Shown: in pieces, positions 43,297 through 52,803 of the stretch | Layout of the letters: each line of letters begins with the position of its first letter | How positions within the stretch are numbered: position 1 is the first letter of the stretch | NCBI RefSeq assembly: GCF_900660755.1 | Contig: NZ_LR215050.1 | Coordinates: forward strand, 434,001 to 498,000 | DNA: 64,000 nucleotides | Direction: 5' to 3' | DNA from: Acholeplasma hippikon | GTDB taxonomy: Bacteria > Bacillota_I > Bacilli_A > Acholeplasmatales > Acholeplasmataceae | Translations under genes and position numbers: made by a program | The notes under the pieces: model-generated | What the model was told of the DNA's origin: nothing | What the model saw: the letters and a program-made list of their open reading frames with translations, nothing else | The model's database searches: none

Positions 43297-45393
43297 TTAT
43301 ATTTTCTTATCTTGTATTAAAAATTTGACTGCATCCTCTTTACTGAGCGGTTTACTGTAATAATACCCTTGAATTCTATCACAGTTATTTTTTCTTAAAT
43401 ATTCAAGTTGTATTTTATCTTCAACACCTTCCGCAACTGTTTGATGTCCTAATTTATGTGCCATTGAAATAATATCTCCAGTTATACATTTGTCGTGATC
43501 GCGATAAATTAATTTATCAATAAAATACTTATCGATTTTTAAAAAATCCATCTTTAATTCAATTTCTCTAGCAAGAGATGAATAACCAGTACCAAAATCA
43601 TCAATGTAGATTTGAATACCTTCTTCTTTTAAACAATCTAAGTGCGTATTAATTTGCTCATAATCTACGACAATAATTGATTCTGTTAACTCTAAACCAA
43701 CATTTTTAGGATTCACTTGATATTTATCAATTATATTGAGTAATTTAGTTACAAAATCAGAGGTATACATTTGGATAGCTGAAACATTAATTGTAACACC
43801 AATATTTGGATATTCATTATTTATATCACTTAAAAACTTAAGTGATTTCTCTGTGATTATTTCTCCAATCGGAATAATTATCTTCGTTTTTTCAGCAATA
43901 CTAATAAAATCAAGCGGTGGTATATTTCCTAATTCTTTTGTATGTAGTCGACCTAAAGCTTCAAATCCTGTTATTTTGTTTTGTTTTAAATCATAAATTG
44001 GCTGATACTGAACATAAAGTTCATTGTCACTATTGTTACCATTAACAATATCTAACAGTGCATTTCGTATAATTATTTCTCTTTTAGATTCCTCATCCAT
44101 TAAGTCATCATAATAGTAAATTTCAAATTCCTTTGAAAAAAGACCATTAGATTTTTCTGATGCTTTTAGAAGTTTTCTTGAAATCATATCAATTTCAAGT
44201 TCTCTATCACATTCCTGAAGTTCTAATACACCAATTCCTCCTCCAATTTTGTCATTATGAAAAACTTCTTTTAATCGAGCTGAGATTTGTTCGCAGAATG
44301 CATCTACATCTGAACGATTATTATAATTTGTCATGTAAAATAAAAATCTTGTTTCATGTGTAACAAATAATTGATGATTTGATGAGACAAATTCATTTAA
44401 CGCATTAGCGGTTTGTCTAATCAAATCTAGACTATATAAATATCCGTAATTTACGGCAATCAATTGTATAGAACTCAAGTTGATACCTATTAATGCTATC
44501 TTTGAGTATGAATGTGTTTTTAAATCATTAGATAAGAGATTGTTGAAATATTCTCTATTATATAATCCCGTTACTTTATCATGATATAAATTATACTCTC
44601 GCTCAAGTTCTAATTCTTTTTTGTGTGTTATATCTTGAAGTAAAGAAATATAATTAAATTCAGTGTCACTCAATCTTTCTAATGTGGCCACAGTTAAATA
44701 AACCCATATAATTTTTCCATCTGGTTTAAAGATTCTTTTTTCAATATGATAACTATTAATATCTCCTTGTTTGAGTTGATTAAACTTTTCTAAATCTTTT
44801 ATTAGATCATCCGGGTGTGTAATTGCTGCCCAACCGGTTTGAATTAACTCTTCCTTTGTGCAACCTGTAATTTCTTCATACTTCTGATTAATTCTTAATT
44901 TTTCTTTAGCAAAATGTTCCGCTGCGTTATGTTGCGAGATTGCAATCCCAATTGGTGCTTGTTCTAACAGCACATCAAGTGAAATTTTTTGTTCGTCTAA
45001 TTTTTGATTAAGTGCATCTTGAATAGTTAATAACAAAATATGCACATCAATTCTAGCCCTTAGTGATTCAAGATGAAAAGGTCTTCTAATAAAATCAATT
45101 GCACCTAATTTAAGACCTTCTATTTCATTTTCAATATCGTCATGATTCGTTAAAATAATGCATCTTATGCCTTTATATTTGTCGCTTTCTTTTATTTTTT
45201 GAAGAAATTCAAATCCACTTGTTTGTGTCATTTTTAAATCCAAGATAATTAGATTAATATCGTTTGAATTTTCTAAAATATCTAATGCTTTTTTTATATT
45301 TAATGCATTTAAAATATCAAAGTTTGTCAAAATTTTCTTCATACTTAAAAGTTCTGATTGATTATCATTGATAATTAAAACCTTAGTTGGCAT
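43297..45393 (-). CDS. Response regulator with PAS, degenerate GGDEF and EAL domains
   Basis: A 698-residue cytoplasmic protein. REC domain, residues 1-120, with phospho-acceptor Asp52 in IILDLKM; PAS with PAC, about 145-265; GGDEF domain, about 275-440, whose signature loop is lost (HETRFLF in place of GGDEF); EAL, about 450-695, with FEALGRL, LTES, IDDFGTGYSSL, AEGVED and QGYYYSKP intact, so it should hydrolyse c-di-GMP. I start it at ATG 45393 (AAAGGA eight bases upstream) rather than 45402, which touches the ribosome site. There is no adjacent histidine kinase gene. It opposes the diguanylate cyclase at 23502. Confidence 0.88.
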   Translation of the reverse strand: MPTKVLIINDNQSELLSMKKILTNFDILNALNIKKALDILENSNDINLIILDLKMTQTSGFEFLQKIKESDKYKGIRCIILTNHDDIENEIEGLKLGAIDFIRRPFHLESLRARIDVHILLLTIQDALNQKLDEQKISLDVLLEQAPIGIAISQHNAAEHFAKEKLRINQKYEEITGCTKEELIQTGWAAITHPDDLIKDLEKFNQLKQGDINSYHIEKRIFKPDGKIIWVYLTVATLERLSDTEFNYISLLQDITHKKELELEREYNLYHDKVTGLYNREYFNNLLSNDLKTHSYSKIALIGINLSSIQLIAVNYGYLYSLDLIRQTANALNEFVSSNHQLFVTHETRFLFYMTNYNNRSDVDAFCEQISARLKEVFHNDKIGGGIGVLELQECDRELEIDMISRKLLKASEKSNGLFSKEFEIYYYDDLMDEESKREIIIRNALLDIVNGNNSDNELYVQYQPIYDLKQNKITGFEALGRLHTKELGNIPPLDFISIAEKTKIIIPIGEIITEKSLKFLSDINNEYPNIGVTINVSAIQMYTSDFVTKLLNIIDKYQVNPKNVGLELTESIIVVDYEQINTHLDCLKEEGIQIYIDDFGTGYSSLAREIELKMDFLKIDKYFIDKLIYRDHDKCITGDIISMAHKLGHQTVAEGVEDKIQLEYLRKNNCDRIQGYYYSKPLSKEDAVKFLIQDKKI

Positions 45394-45469
45394 AAAATAC
45401 ATCCTTTCTTATCGTTAATCTATTTAAATTTTTAAGAGTAATCACAATGTTATTTACTTAAATATCACT

Positions 45470-45727
45470 TTAATCTTTTGTTGATAAAGTCAAAAAAGAC
45501 AAAACAAAAAATGTTCTCTGAACTATTTTATAAACCTCAAAGAACATCATATCATCATCTATATTTACTTTTTGATTTAACCGATGATCCACTTTTTTGG
45601 CACCTACTTTTATCAGAATCCAACTTAGGGGATAAGATGTTGGAAAACACTTATATGCAGCACCTTCGATTAAATATACTTTAGATACTTTGCCCTGTCC
45701 TATTAGGACTTTTTGATTATTGTCCAT
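45470..45727 (-). pseudogene. Fragment of a phosphotransferase/kinase gene
   Basis: An 85-codon frame whose first 35 residues (VLIGQGKVSKVYLIEGAAYKCFP then YPLSWI) resemble the start of aminoglycoside-phosphotransferase-like kinases, with the Gly loop and Lys strand. The sequence then diverges, and no catalytic loop follows. Beyond it the DNA reaches the truncated methyltransferase. I read it as the 5' stub of a decayed gene; it is unlikely to be functional. Confidence 0.55.
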
Positions 45728-45812
45728 GGATACTCCTTAAATCGCAACGGATTCAATCAATTTCAAATTAAATCATGCAGTTTACAAGTTTATTATAACA
45801 CTTATATATTAT

Positions 45813-46379
45813 TTATTTTTTGCATATATATAGTAGATGATTATTGCTTCCCAATAATTCTCTTTTTTCAGCAAAATTCAAATGCCATTTTATAAATGAT
45901 TCGAAATCTTCATCACTGAAATTAAATTCTTTTCTTCGTTCTAAAGCTTCCATATATCCATCCATACCAGCTGTTGTTAACCACGTAGTACTTTTATTCT
46001 TAAATATGTTTTCAAATTCATCTATTTGATAACCTGTAAATAATTGATTTTTAAAATGCCTAGTTTTATAATCCTGTGTAAAGTTTTCTTCAACACCAAA
46101 CTTCCAATCCCCATAATAATAATAATAATAATAATAATGATTTACCATAATACCAAAAACTGATATGAATGCGAACATGATAATACCATCTTTTTTTGTT
46201 ACACGTATTGCTTCATCAATTGCTTTATCAACTTCATGAGCATCATATAAATGATAGAGAGGTCCTAATACTAGTGTCATATCATAACTTTCATCTGAAA
46301 TCATATTTAAGTCAGTTGCATCACCTTGAATGGCATTAATTGACTCTATACCTATACTATTTGATTCAAGTATTCTCAC
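45813..46379 (-). pseudogene. SAM-dependent methyltransferase, N-terminus lost
   Basis: 188 residues corresponding to the second half of a class I methyltransferase: VTKKDGIIMF and LGPLYHLYD (post-II motif), preceded by NAIQGDATDLNM (motif II), but the glycine-rich SAM-binding motif I and about 50-60 residues before it are missing. At 46380 the sequence changes to an ISL3-type transposase, so the gene was cut by insertion or recombination. An inserted run of eight Tyr (from an ATA repeat) follows the FGIMVNH segment. Confidence 0.75.
46113..46139. repeat. ATA trinucleotide microsatellite, nine units
   Basis: 27 bases of ATA repeat within the broken methyltransferase, encoding a poly-Tyr run. 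Slippage would alter length in steps of one residue and keep the frame. Confidence 0.9.
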
Positions 46380-47080
46380 GTTTTCCTATACCTGAAAAAA
46401 AGCGCGTTAAAGCTTTTGTTATCGATATGTGGCATTCTTATAAAGAAGTTATAGAACTTACATTTCCTCATGCGCTTATCGCTGTTGATTCTTTTCATAT
46501 CATTAGAAATTTAAATGATGCCATTAGACATATTAGAATTGAAGTTATGAATAGATATCGATTAAACAAAAGTGCACCTGAACATGATGATATGTATTAT
46601 TACATGCTCAAGAAATTCCATTATTTTTTTCTAAAAAATTATGAAGATATACATGATGGTAGAATCCCTGTTCAAAAACTAAATACCTATTGGCATAAAT
46701 CAACCATTTTTGATTATCTGTTGTCCATAGATGATACACTAAAATCTGCATATCGATTAAAAGAAAGGTATAGAAAATTTAATTTAACTGCTGATTATGA
46801 AACTTGTGATGATGAGCTCAACGAACTTATTCGACTCTTTAAAAATCATGATCATCATCTTTTTCGAGATTTTGGTAAAACACTTCAAAAATGGAAAAAA
46901 GAGATTAAAAATTCATTTATCAAAGTCAATCATAGAAGATTATCTAATGGACCAATTGAAGGTGTAAATAATCGGATTAAAACTGTTATCAAGTCTGCTA
47001 ATGGTATTAAAAACTTTTATAGACTTAGAAACTGCATGTTATATTCAATTAATAAAGATATTCCTATTAAACTAAAATAA
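46380..47080 (+). pseudogene. ISL3-family transposase, 5' part missing
   Basis: About 233 codons of the DDE_Tnp_ISL3 domain: VIDMWHSYKEVIELTFPHALI, VDSFHIIRNLNDAI, YRLKERYRKF, LQKWKKEIKNSF, and SNGPIEGVNNRIKTVIKSANG near the C-terminus. Family transposases are about 400-500 residues with an N-terminal zinc-binding and helix-turn-helix part, which is absent. The join with the methyltransferase is at about 46379/46380. Only the C-terminal two thirds remain. Confidence 0.82.
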
Positions 47081-47104
47081 TCATGAGTTTAGCTAGTAAA
47101 AAAA

Positions 47105-47130
47105 GCACCTGAAGACATAACTTCAGGTGC
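47105..47130 (+). terminator. Rho-independent terminator after the ISL3 fragment
   Basis: A perfect 10-bp GC-containing stem (GCACCTGAAG / CTTCAGGTGC) with loop ACATAA, followed by TCTTATTTT. It is 24 bases past the transposase stop. Confidence 0.85.
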
Positions 47131-47142
47131 TCTTATTTTGGC

Positions 47143-47228
47143 TGCCACCATCTTTTTTAAAGCGGTGTTTTGCCATCATCCTCTTGACAGGGGTGTTTCT
47201 TACTTGCCACCACCTATTTTAAAGGGCC
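47143..47228. repeat. Three imperfect 28-base direct repeats
   Basis: Units start with TGCCAYCATC and end with GGTGTTT: 47143-47170 and 47171-47198 are in exact tandem and share 22 of 28 bases; a third partial unit begins TGCCACCACC at 47205. They lie just beyond the ISL3 transposase, where transposase-binding repeats or the element end would be. No gene overlaps. Confidence 0.7.
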
Positions 47229-47260
47229 AAATTAGATAACCCTACAAAAATTAGTTTAAA

Positions 47261-50200
47261 TTAGCTGTTTTTTTCTGCGATTCTTACACTTTGAATTGAT
47301 ACAATTTCATCGCCATTATATTGGATTACATAAACGTCTGCACCGTTATGCGTATGTCCATAGAATGAATGAACAACATTATATGTATCTCCTACTGGAC
47401 CAGAAGACATAACACCTTCAGGATTAATAGCAATATTGAAGTATTTAATTTGTGAAGTTTGGAATACTGAACCTGCCAATACACCTGTTAAATCAATTTC
47501 TTCTGTCATATAAGTTGATACATAATTACCTGAATTGTTAACATCATTTGGCGCAATTCTTAAGAATGCTACTGCTCTTGTTGCACCTTCAACTTTAACA
47601 ACTGAAATTGGATCACCCTTAGTTTCTGGAAGTTCTAATGCAGATGAATTTAATGATTGTTTAGGACCATTATAAATTGTATCCATCATACCTTGACCAC
47701 CCTTATTTGAAGGGACCATATAAGTTCCAACGTATGGTTTATTAGTGACATCATTCATGTAATAATGATTATTTTCTAACTCATATGCATCAAAGAATGT
47801 TTGTGAATAAGTTGCTTCAATGTCACTTGTGCCAGCATAGAAGTTTGTGAACCAATAGAATCCTTGTTGACCAACTAAAGTACCTGTAAATGCTGAATCA
47901 ATCACTTTAAGCGTCATCTTCGATCTTGTATGATACATTGGATGTGCAATAAATCCTGCTGCTGAACCTGTTAATGCAACAACCTTAGCATCTGAGATAC
48001 TATCTTTGATTGTAAATACAACATCATCAATATAATCATATAAGAATGTCATGAATGAAGCAACACCCGTTACACCAATGATTTGACCATGTACATTAAC
48101 ATTAATCATATCAATACCAACGTAAGCTGCTGAAACAACAGCTGATGTCCAACCTGTATTAATAATATCTGCTGTAATATCAAAGTTCTTAATCACGCTA
48201 TTTGCTTTAGATACAGTTTTAACTGTACTAAATAATGTTTGATCAAGTTTTGTAAATTTTACACCATTACCATCAATTGAACCATTTAATTTAACAGACT
48301 TCCAGTTTTCACCTGTGAAGACTAAGTTTGGTGCAAGTTTCCAATAATAAGATTTAGCATCATTATATTTAGATGTAATATTTTGGAATTGTTCTTCTGT
48401 TTCAATAATCCATGGATTATCTTCAGTACCTGCACCACGTGCAAATCCTAATGTTTGACCATTAACAAATACAACAGTTGAATCATCCTTAGTTACTGAG
48501 TTTAAATTCTCTAATGTAATAGGTTGTCCATTATAAGTTGAATCATTAAAGTAGAATTCAACATCTGTTGTTTGTGCATAGAACTCAATACTATCTTTGA
48601 ACGTTACATTATTGAATGTTGTCTTTGTATAAGATGCAACAACATTATAAACACCAGCTTCGAATGTAGAATTGTTAAACTCAACTTCATAACCTTTAGA
48701 ATATGAAGTCCATCCTTTTAATACGGAATCATTTACAATTAATTTACCTGTTGATGAACTACCATCAATATTAATTGTGTAACCACTTGATGTAATCAGT
48801 GAATCTTCAACGATTACAGTTCCATTGTATCCATTAAATAATAAACCGCGGAATGCTCTTGCTGATGTGATTTCATTTAATCTAATGTTACTAAATGTAG
48901 TTACTGAATCAGCAGTTGTTCCTGTTACGAAAATTGTAGCACCCCAAGTATGTGTTCCACCCATTGATAAAACTGAGTTTTTCACTGTATTATTTGAACC
49001 ATTGATCATAATAGCATAATCTCTTACTGCATTACGTTGTGAAGAAGGTAATGTAGTTTTTGCCATTAAGCCGTCAATTGTATTATTTGAACCGTTAATT
49101 GTAAGCATTCTAACCGCTGCATTGAATACAACTTCTTCTAAGCTACTGAATGTAAATCCACTTCCTGTAACTGATAATGTTGTACTTAATCCTTGACCAA
49201 TAACGATATCTTTGAAACCTAAATCAATTGCTTTATTTAATTCTGTTTGTGAACGAACAACCATTCTTGCTTTTACATCTTGAGCAAGTGTTACATCCCC
49301 ATTTAATGCAAATGAACCTAAATCAAGTGTGATTGCTTTATCAATAACAAATGCTTCTGATAATGTCGTGTCTTTTTCAAGATATACGATATCGCCTGAT
49401 GTTGCACTTCTTAAAGCTTCTTCTGCATTAAAGTATACTTCTAAAGTATTTGACACGACTCTTGCTTCAATTGGACGATCAAATAAGATATATTCACTGA
49501 AGTGAGTTGTAGTGAATGATACAAAGAATTGACCATTTTCTTCTAATGGAACAGTATGCATTGCTTCTAATATAGTTCCATTATTGTAATATACTACTGC
49601 ATCTTCCATCTTTCTATCAACTGGAATTTTAACAGTGATAGGAAGATTATTATTTGGTCTTAGTTGAGGTAGTTCAATTTTTAAGACTTTAATGACTACA
49701 TCTTCTGGACCAACTACTTCAAAGTTTGGTGTTTCTTCATGTGAAACTGTAATCACAGGAATTTGACCATCTTCGATAGCTCCAGCAGGAATATCTAATG
49801 AAATACCATTATCAGTTAAGTTAGCTGAACCATCTAAGCGGATAATTTCTTCACCAGCAGTAACTTCAGCATTACCTTGAACTGCTTCTACGACTAAAAC
49901 AATCTTCGTAGCTAAATCTTGATATTCATTTCCAGCAGTTTCTGGAAGTTCAATTTCAAAGTCAATACTATCTGGGTTACTACCTACTGCTAAATTAGTC
50001 CAAGCTGATCTATAGAGAATAACATTATTAAAATCACTACCACCAACATTAAAGTTTAACGCTGAGAAAAGTAATTGACTGTCTTTTGGGTCTACTCCAA
50101 CTGGAGCAACTGAAGAGATTTTCACTCTATATTTAACAATGACATTACTATCATTTGTAATATCTACTGTAAATTTAACACCATCACCTGGCACTAATCT

Positions 50201-50455
50201 TTCTAGAACAATTTCATTTGCTTGGAAAACGACAGCTCCAGCAAAAGTATTACCTGCTCCATCTTGATAAGCTTTGCCTAATTCTTTTGTTTGAATACTA
50301 CTTTGATTAACTTGAGCAACGATACTTACTTTACCACTCGTTACTTCAATATTTTTTGTACTTTCACTTGTAAATAATGCATAAGTCGCACCTAATAGGA
50401 TGCTAAGTGCTAAAGCAATTGTTAATATTGCACTTGTAATAACTTTCTTTTTCAT
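47261..50455 (-). CDS. Large SipW-dependent surface protein with beta-helix-like region
   Basis: 1,064 residues. The leader KKKVITSAILTIALALSILL followed by GATYALFTSES has the TasA/CalY-type A-T-Y-A-x-F SipW cleavage region. A TasA-like beta domain covers residues about 35-205. Residues about 215-330 form a ZU5/Ig-like domain (NITISHEETPNFE-type strand, FTTTHFSEYILF). Residues about 350-690 are short repeated strands with N-G-S-N-N-T turns, like a right-handed beta-helix. A further beta domain follows GTEDNPWIIETEEQF (about 695). There is no LPXTG or C-terminal anchor. It is the last and largest product of the SipW locus, probably an extracellular adhesive or matrix protein. Confidence 0.8.
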   Translation of the reverse strand: MKKKVITSAILTIALALSILLGATYALFTSESTKNIEVTSGKVSIVAQVNQSSIQTKELGKAYQDGAGNTFAGAVVFQANEIVLERLVPGDGVKFTVDITNDSNVIVKYRVKISSVAPVGVDPKDSQLLFSALNFNVGGSDFNNVILYRSAWTNLAVGSNPDSIDFEIELPETAGNEYQDLATKIVLVVEAVQGNAEVTAGEEIIRLDGSANLTDNGISLDIPAGAIEDGQIPVITVSHEETPNFEVVGPEDVVIKVLKIELPQLRPNNNLPITVKIPVDRKMEDAVVYYNNGTILEAMHTVPLEENGQFFVSFTTTHFSEYILFDRPIEARVVSNTLEVYFNAEEALRSATSGDIVYLEKDTTLSEAFVIDKAITLDLGSFALNGDVTLAQDVKARMVVRSQTELNKAIDLGFKDIVIGQGLSTTLSVTGSGFTFSSLEEVVFNAAVRMLTINGSNNTIDGLMAKTTLPSSQRNAVRDYAIMINGSNNTVKNSVLSMGGTHTWGATIFVTGTTADSVTTFSNIRLNEITSARAFRGLLFNGYNGTVIVEDSLITSSGYTINIDGSSSTGKLIVNDSVLKGWTSYSKGYEVEFNNSTFEAGVYNVVASYTKTTFNNVTFKDSIEFYAQTTDVEFYFNDSTYNGQPITLENLNSVTKDDSTVVFVNGQTLGFARGAGTEDNPWIIETEEQFQNITSKYNDAKSYYWKLAPNLVFTGENWKSVKLNGSIDGNGVKFTKLDQTLFSTVKTVSKANSVIKNFDITADIINTGWTSAVVSAAYVGIDMINVNVHGQIIGVTGVASFMTFLYDYIDDVVFTIKDSISDAKVVALTGSAAGFIAHPMYHTRSKMTLKVIDSAFTGTLVGQQGFYWFTNFYAGTSDIEATYSQTFFDAYELENNHYYMNDVTNKPYVGTYMVPSNKGGQGMMDTIYNGPKQSLNSSALELPETKGDPISVVKVEGATRAVAFLRIAPNDVNNSGNYVSTYMTEEIDLTGVLAGSVFQTSQIKYFNIAINPEGVMSSGPVGDTYNVVHSFYGHTHNGADVYVIQYNGDEIVSIQSVRIAEKNS

Positions 50456-50503
50456 ATACTTCTCCCTAAGTATTTTTTGGTTTTATAACCTAAAAATATT
50501 ATT

Positions 50504-51124
50504 TTATTCAGTTGTTCTTTGAATTGCTGTAACTATTAAATCAAAGTCAACTGTTAAATCTTGTGCATCATTGTTATCATTTTGATTAATGAATTCAATT
50601 CTAATTGTGAATGACTTGGCGCTGTTTGAAACAGTTTTGTCCATCGTTCCACTGACTAAAATTGTTTCACCGTCTGATAACAATTTAGCATTTACTGTAT
50701 CACCATCAACTGTTACTTTTAATTGCTCTGCTAATGCATTTGAGTTACTTGTTAAGACGATTTTTACTGTATAGTCAAACGCTACACTACCATTATTTGA
50801 TAGTTTTAATGTAGCTTCATAGAATGAATTTGGAACAACTAAAACTTCATCTTCTAAACCAAATACATTTTCAGTTAGCGTTGATGATTTAGTAAAGTCT
50901 TTAACTTCATTGTCTGTTTGTTCAACTAAATAACCTGTGACAGGATTTAGTTCTGCCCATTTCAAACTTGTTCTTTCCAGTTTTACTTTAAGTGTTCCAG
51001 CTTGTAAATGGTTATCAATACTAATTGAATCTGAGAACAGTGCATATGTACCAGCAACAATCAGTGACACGCATGCAATAATTGCCATAACTGAAGTTAA
51101 CAAACCTTTCTTTTTATTCCCCAT
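50504..51124 (-). CDS. TasA/CalY-like matrix protein
   Basis: A 206-residue protein with leader MGNKKKGLLTSVMAIIACVS, then LIVAGTYALFSDSISIDN: the SipW-type peptide and the start of the TasA/camelysin jelly-roll. The strand pattern LQAGTLKVKLERT, SNNGSVAFDYTVKIVL and FTIRIEFIN fits the family; the size (about 180 mature residues) is close to CalY. Such proteins assemble into fibres outside the cell. It is encoded between the sipW gene and the large beta-helix gene on the same strand. Confidence 0.82.
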   Translation of the reverse strand: MGNKKKGLLTSVMAIIACVSLIVAGTYALFSDSISIDNHLQAGTLKVKLERTSLKWAELNPVTGYLVEQTDNEVKDFTKSSTLTENVFGLEDEVLVVPNSFYEATLKLSNNGSVAFDYTVKIVLTSNSNALAEQLKVTVDGDTVNAKLLSDGETILVSGTMDKTVSNSAKSFTIRIEFINQNDNNDAQDLTVDFDLIVTAIQRTTE

Positions 51125-51283
51125 GATTTTCCTCCTTCTTTTTATTTTTTTAATTCCAAATGAATCTCCCTATTCATCTGTGCCTTGCCTTAACTTTTGC
51201 TCATTCTATCCTATATTTGCTAGAGATTTTATATAATTATTAGCCTCGGATGCACGTTTAAAATAACTGCAACCTACTTACAA

Positions 51284-52042
51284 CTACCCTTCTTTGTTCA
51301 GTTGTTTTCTCAATTCTTCTAATTCTTTAGCTTGTCTTAATAACTCTTCTTGCTGTTTTAAGAGTTCTTCTTGCTTAGCTATGATATCAGAATGTTCTTT
51401 TTCTTTTTTATCTTTATGTAGGACACTAACAATTTTTATAATTTGTAAAATAATAATAATTAAACATGGAACAATAATGATTAATATAATGCCAATCGGA
51501 TTTCTTAAAGTGTACAAGAATAATCCTAATAAATAACTTTGTCCAACAACTTTTCCAATGATATAATTTGGATTTTCTATAATCGTAGTATCAATAACTT
51601 GCGTTAGGGTATTTGAATCGCCTGCTTTATTATCTCCTTCAAGCGTAATTAAATACCCTGAGTCTTTTTCTTTAATCTCTATAACACGGTGAGTAATTGT
51701 CTCTTGTTTGGTATAAACATATTTAAATGTTAGTACATCGCCAATCTCAATTGTCTTATACCATTCATTTAGTTCTTGATTATCACTCGGTGCAACCTTA
51801 ATAAAGACAACTGATTTAACCTTAATGTCTTTTATGTCAAAATGACTTGTGTCAACAGATTCATGTTTCTCCATTGAAGAGGATTGAACAATTCTAAGCT
51901 GATATCCGAAAACAGTTGCTGCGTCTTCACTATTCTTCTTAATACTAATCACGAGTACTAATACGAATAAAGATATTGCTAAGATTAAATAAAATAATAT
52001 ATTGCTTAAAAATTTAACTGTTTTCTTTAGCTTAGATCCCAT
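51284..52042 (-). CDS. sipW: Signal peptidase I of the SipW (ER) type
   Basis: A 252-residue membrane protease. An N-terminal helix (residues about 10-33) leads to the Ser box IVQSSSMEKH (Ser56). The general base is His118 in ETITHRVIEI, as in ER/archaeal peptidases, rather than Lys; Asp residues follow in EGDNKAGDSNT. A second helix (about 170-200) anchors the C-terminus. A coiled-coil tail rich in Glu, Leu and Lys (KQEELLKQQEELLRQAKEL, about 225-243) is unusual and might bind partners. It cleaves the TasA-like precursors encoded beside it. Confidence 0.85.
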   Translation of the reverse strand: MGSKLKKTVKFLSNILFYLILAISLFVLVLVISIKKNSEDAATVFGYQLRIVQSSSMEKHESVDTSHFDIKDIKVKSVVFIKVAPSDNQELNEWYKTIEIGDVLTFKYVYTKQETITHRVIEIKEKDSGYLITLEGDNKAGDSNTLTQVIDTTIIENPNYIIGKVVGQSYLLGLFLYTLRNPIGIILIIIVPCLIIIILQIIKIVSVLHKDKKEKEHSDIIAKQEELLKQQEELLRQAKELEELRKQLNKEG

Positions 52043-52063
52043 CTAGTCTATCCCCTTTTTATA

Positions 52064-52537
52064 TCATTTGACAACTGTTAGTTTTATATTAAATGATATC
52101 TCTTTACCTTGAGCCTCATTGCCTACACTCTCAGGCATTAAATACGTAATGTAAATTTTATCCGCATTTGCATCGACAAAGTTTAAACCCTTTTCAAATA
52201 ATTCGGCAAGTGTTTTATTAACTGTCACATCACCAACAGTTACTCGAACATGAATATATTCCTTTAAAGAGTCAACGCCTTTTTTCTTAAAATCCAATGA
52301 AATATCATAACTAGATGCATCATCAGCTAGTAAGTTAATAACATATTCTTTACTTGTACCTGGTATAAGGTCTAAACCAACAATACTCATTTCCTTTTCA
52401 GTAACTCCATCAGTGCTTAACTCAATACTAGATTCAAGTTCAACACCAATTGTTTGTTTAAGAATAAAAAAGGCACCAACCATAACTGTTAGACCTAGAG
52501 CACCACTTAGTATGTATATTAAAATTTTACTCTTCAT
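52064..52537 (-). CDS. Membrane-anchored small protein of the SipW locus
   Basis: A 157-residue protein with one N-terminal helix (residues about 4-26) and an extracellular beta domain (SIELSTDGVTEKEMSIVGL onward), with no SipW-type A-x-A-x-F cleavage site, so it probably stays anchored. The start is ATG 52537, with AGAAGG seven bases upstream; the longer in-frame version from 52573 lacks one. First gene of the four-gene sipW locus. The beta domain resembles the TasA-like fold weakly. It could nucleate or tether fibres, as TapA does in Bacillus; this is inference. Confidence 0.65.
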   Translation of the reverse strand: MKSKILIYILSGALGLTVMVGAFFILKQTIGVELESSIELSTDGVTEKEMSIVGLDLIPGTSKEYVINLLADDASSYDISLDFKKKGVDSLKEYIHVRVTVGDVTVNKTLAELFEKGLNFVDANADKIYITYLMPESVGNEAQGKEISFNIKLTVVK

Positions 52538-52803
52538 AAATATACCTTCTTTTATAAGATTTTGTATCAACAAACGAATATTTATGACATATCATGATGT
52601 AAAGAGATTTTTGTAATGTAATATCTAATTTCATCATAACATTAAAATATAAGGTTGTCTATTAGATTAAACTCGTTGATCGATTCATCAAGCATTTTTC
52701 ATCGTAAATTACGACAAAAAAAGACATAAATGTGAATTTATGCACCTTTGAGTTTTTTTACGCATCCTAATTTATAATCACAGTGCACTGATTAATTATT
52801 GAA

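Noticed and set aside
45505..45555. ATGTTCT/AGAACAT pairing within the kinase stub region
   Set aside because: The loop is over 25 bases with no T-run next to it in a useful direction; not a convincing terminator.
45478..45895. Two plus-strand frames across the kinase stub and methyltransferase end
   Set aside because: Odd composition, no ribosome site, and opposite to fragments with recognisable family similarity.
47143..47228. CRISPR array
   Set aside because: Units are only 79 percent alike, in direct tandem without spacers, and no cas gene is present.
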